Below, one piece after another: positions 62,001 to 64,000 of a stretch of 64,000 nucleotides of DNA; positions within the stretch are counted from its first letter, which is position 1, and each line of letters begins with the position of its first letter. The DNA comes from Sphingobacterium thalpophilum. Its GTDB lineage: Bacteria > Bacteroidota > Bacteroidia > Sphingobacteriales > Sphingobacteriaceae. The notes below the pieces were generated by a model. That model saw only the letters and a list, made by a program, of their open reading frames with translations, made no database searches and was not told the origin of the DNA. Both the position numbers and the translations under genes were made by a program. The DNA lies in assembly GCF_901482695.1 (NCBI RefSeq), contig NZ_LR590484.1:3038001-3102000 (forward strand). Direction: 5' to 3'.

Positions 62001-63959
62001 ATGAGCGAAGAAAAGAAAAATGCATCCACCTACTCGGCCGATAATATTCAGGTATTAGAGGGTTTAGAGGCGGTTCGTAAGCGTCCATCCATGTATATTG
62101 GTGATACCGGTGTCAAAGGACTGCACCATTTGGTATACGAGGTAGTAGACAATTCAATCGACGAAGCTGTAGCAGGGTATTGTACAGAGATTTTTGTTAC
62201 GATTCATAAAGACAACTCCATTTCAGTACGGGACAACGGTCGTGGTATCCCTACAGGAATTAACAAAAAAGAAAACAAATCAGCTCTGGAGCTTGTGATG
62301 ACGGTATTGCACGCTGGTGGTAAATTTGATAAGGATACCTACAAAGTTTCGGGCGGTCTGCATGGTGTAGGGGTGTCTTGTGTCAACGCATTATCCACTC
62401 ATTTAAAAGCTGAAGTACATCGCGAAGGAAAGATATTCCAGCAGGAATACGAAATCGGTAAGCCGATGTACGATGTGAAAGAAGTCGGCGTATCTGATAA
62501 AACAGGTACTATTGTAACATTTCATCCTGATCCGACGATCTTTACGCAGACCACGGTATACAATTATGACACCTTGGCCAACCGTCTCCGTGAACTGGCC
62601 TTTTTGAATAAAGGCGTCAGCTTAACGCTGGAAGACGAACGTGAAGCCAATGATGACGGCTCCGAAAAGAAAGAAACATTTTATTCTGAGGGCGGTCTTA
62701 AAGAATTTGTCAAGTTTCTAGATGGCACTCGTCAGGCCCTCATACCAGAACCAATCTATGTAGAAGGCATTAAACAGGGGATTCCTGTGGAACTAGCGCT
62801 ACAGTATAACGATACCTATTCGGAGAATGTGCATTCTTATGTTAATAATATCAACACCATTGAAGGGGGATCACACGTGGCGGGTTTCCGCCGTGGTCTG
62901 ACACGGACTTTAAAAGCATATGCGGATAAGTCAGGTTTGCTTAAGAACTTAAAGGTTGAAATCACTGGGGATGATTTCCGTGAGGGATTGACCGCTGTTA
63001 TTTCTGTTAAAGTTGCCGAACCTCAATTTGAAGGTCAAACGAAAACCAAATTGGGTAACTCTGAAGTAATGGGAGCGGTTGATGTCGCTGTAGGAGAAAT
63101 TTTGGGTGTCTATCTGGAAGAAAACCCCCGTGAAGCGAAAGCCATTGTCCAAAAGGTGGTGATTGCCGCTCAGGCGCGCGCGGCTGCTCGCAAAGCCCGA
63201 GACCTCGTACAGCGCAAGACCGTGATGGGAGGATCTGGATTACCCGGTAAATTGGCAGACTGCCAAGATAATGACCCCACAAAATGTGAAATTTATTTTG
63301 TCGAGGGAGATTCCGCCGGTGGTACTGCCAAGTCCGGGCGCGATAGAAAACATCAAGCCATTATGCCATTGCGCGGTAAGATCCTGAACGTGGAGAAAGC
63401 AATGGAACATAAGATCTACGAAAATGAAGAGATCAAAAACATGTTTACCGCTTTAGGAGTGAGTGTCGGGACGCCAGAAGATGCAAAAGCGCTGAATCTG
63501 GAAAAATTACGTTATCACCGCATCATTATTATGACCGATGCGGACGTGGATGGTTCGCACATTACTACACTGATTTTGACTTTCTATTTTAGGTATATGA
63601 AAGAGCTAATCGAAAGAGGGTATGTATACATCGCAACACCTCCGCTGTACTTGGTGAAAAAAGGAAAAGAACATGAGTATGCCTGGAATGAAGATCAGCG
63701 CATCAATGCTATTCAACGGTTAAAAGGTACAGGTAAAGAAGACAGCGTTCATGTACAGCGTTATAAAGGTCTGGGAGAGATGAATGCAGAACAGCTCTGG
63801 GAAACCACGATGAATCCTGAAACACGTACCCTGCGTCAGGTCACCATTGAAAATGCAGCTGAATGTGACCGTATTTTCTCCATGCTGATGGGCGATGAGG
63901 TTGCTCCCCGACGTGAATTTATAGAAAAAAATGCGCGTTACGCGAAGATCGATATCTAG
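62001..63959 (+). CDS. gyrB: DNA gyrase subunit B
   Basis: ATPase subunit of DNA gyrase, 652 residues. The frame is open from a TTG at 61974, but that lies in the promoter; the ATG at 62001 (MSEEKKNASTYSADNIQV) is the start. The GHKL ATPase domain (about 20-225) has EVVDNSIDEA and VRDNGRGIP; the transducer domain (about 235-400) follows; the TOPRIM domain (about 430-545) has the catalytic EGDSAGG (E435) and DVDGSH (D515, D517); the C-terminal tail has RYKGLGEMNAEQLWETT. Lacks the extra insert of proteobacterial GyrB. Complete at 63959; the last 41 bases of the window are AT-rich. Confidence 0.97.
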   Translation: MSEEKKNASTYSADNIQVLEGLEAVRKRPSMYIGDTGVKGLHHLVYEVVDNSIDEAVAGYCTEIFVTIHKDNSISVRDNGRGIPTGINKKENKSALELVMTVLHAGGKFDKDTYKVSGGLHGVGVSCVNALSTHLKAEVHREGKIFQQEYEIGKPMYDVKEVGVSDKTGTIVTFHPDPTIFTQTTVYNYDTLANRLRELAFLNKGVSLTLEDEREANDDGSEKKETFYSEGGLKEFVKFLDGTRQALIPEPIYVEGIKQGIPVELALQYNDTYSENVHSYVNNINTIEGGSHVAGFRRGLTRTLKAYADKSGLLKNLKVEITGDDFREGLTAVISVKVAEPQFEGQTKTKLGNSEVMGAVDVAVGEILGVYLEENPREAKAIVQKVVIAAQARAAARKARDLVQRKTVMGGSGLPGKLADCQDNDPTKCEIYFVEGDSAGGTAKSGRDRKHQAIMPLRGKILNVEKAMEHKIYENEEIKNMFTALGVSVGTPEDAKALNLEKLRYHRIIIMTDADVDGSHITTLILTFYFRYMKELIERGYVYIATPPLYLVKKGKEHEYAWNEDQRINAIQRLKGTGKEDSVHVQRYKGLGEMNAEQLWETTMNPETRTLRQVTIENAAECDRIFSMLMGDEVAPRREFIEKNARYAKIDI

Positions 63960-64000
63960 TATCGTTTCTTAAATAAAATAAAAAGGCTTGAGAAATTTTT

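Noticed and set aside
1..64000. CRISPR arrays, prophage or insertion sequences
   Set aside because: No regularly spaced direct repeats, transposase, integrase or phage structural genes were found by eye.

Overview
The window looks like a stretch of chromosome from a Bacteroidota bacterium, most likely a Sphingobacterium or Pedobacter relative. The evidence is: a Bacteroidota-style -33/-7 promoter (TTG, about 20 bp, TAnnTTTG) ahead of the tRNA, rpmH and gyrB genes; a sialic-acid scavenging operon; TamB- and LptD-like outer-membrane assembly proteins; a TonB protein; an FtsL-like protein of the Bacteroidota type; and an FtsZ whose last residues read FLHDNVD. MurE carries the DNPR motif of meso-diaminopimelate ligases. 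No phage, plasmid, insertion sequence or CRISPR array was seen, and most genes are housekeeping.

Layout. 1-7.7 kb (+): a sialic-acid/amino-sugar operon: MFS transporter (cut by the window edge), two-domain sialate O-acetylesterase, AGE-family epimerase, GH20 hexosaminidase and GH33 sialidase, closed by a strong terminator. A short possible SusC-gene remnant follows. 8-21 kb: two unknown small genes, tex, tatA-like, a MATE exporter, a lone 2-oxoacid dehydrogenase E2, cinA, an LptD-like protein, then divergently a cell-wall amidase and an MCE/MlaD protein. 21-26.5 kb (-): an S9 peptidase and a compact module (creD, COQ4-like protein, winged-helix regulator, membrane protein) with the same palindrome in front of both transcription units. 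26.5-39.5 kb: tRNA-Leu(UAG), trigger factor, TamB, tsaD, a lipoprotein, TonB, a Spy-like protein, lutB-like and aspS.

39.5-55.8 kb (+): the dcw cell-wall/division cluster mraZ-rsmH-ftsL-ftsI-murE-mraY-murD-ftsW-murG-murC-ftsQ-ftsA-ftsZ, tightly packed and probably transcribed largely from the mraZ promoter. MraZ-type boxes with 10-bp periodicity lie at that promoter and, in the opposite orientation, between it and aspS. DnaA-box-like 9-mers recur in this cluster, with three at equal 19-bp spacing between ftsA and ftsZ. 55.8-64 kb: a TIM-barrel sugar isomerase, an orphan NarL-type response regulator, mscL, rpmH-rnpA-yidD-tsaB, corA, an OmpH-like lipoprotein and gyrB.

No clearly new multi-gene system is evident. 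The best leads are regulatory: the MraZ and DnaA-like sites of the dcw cluster, and the palindrome shared by the creD module. All functional calls come from reading motifs by eye; no database search was run.
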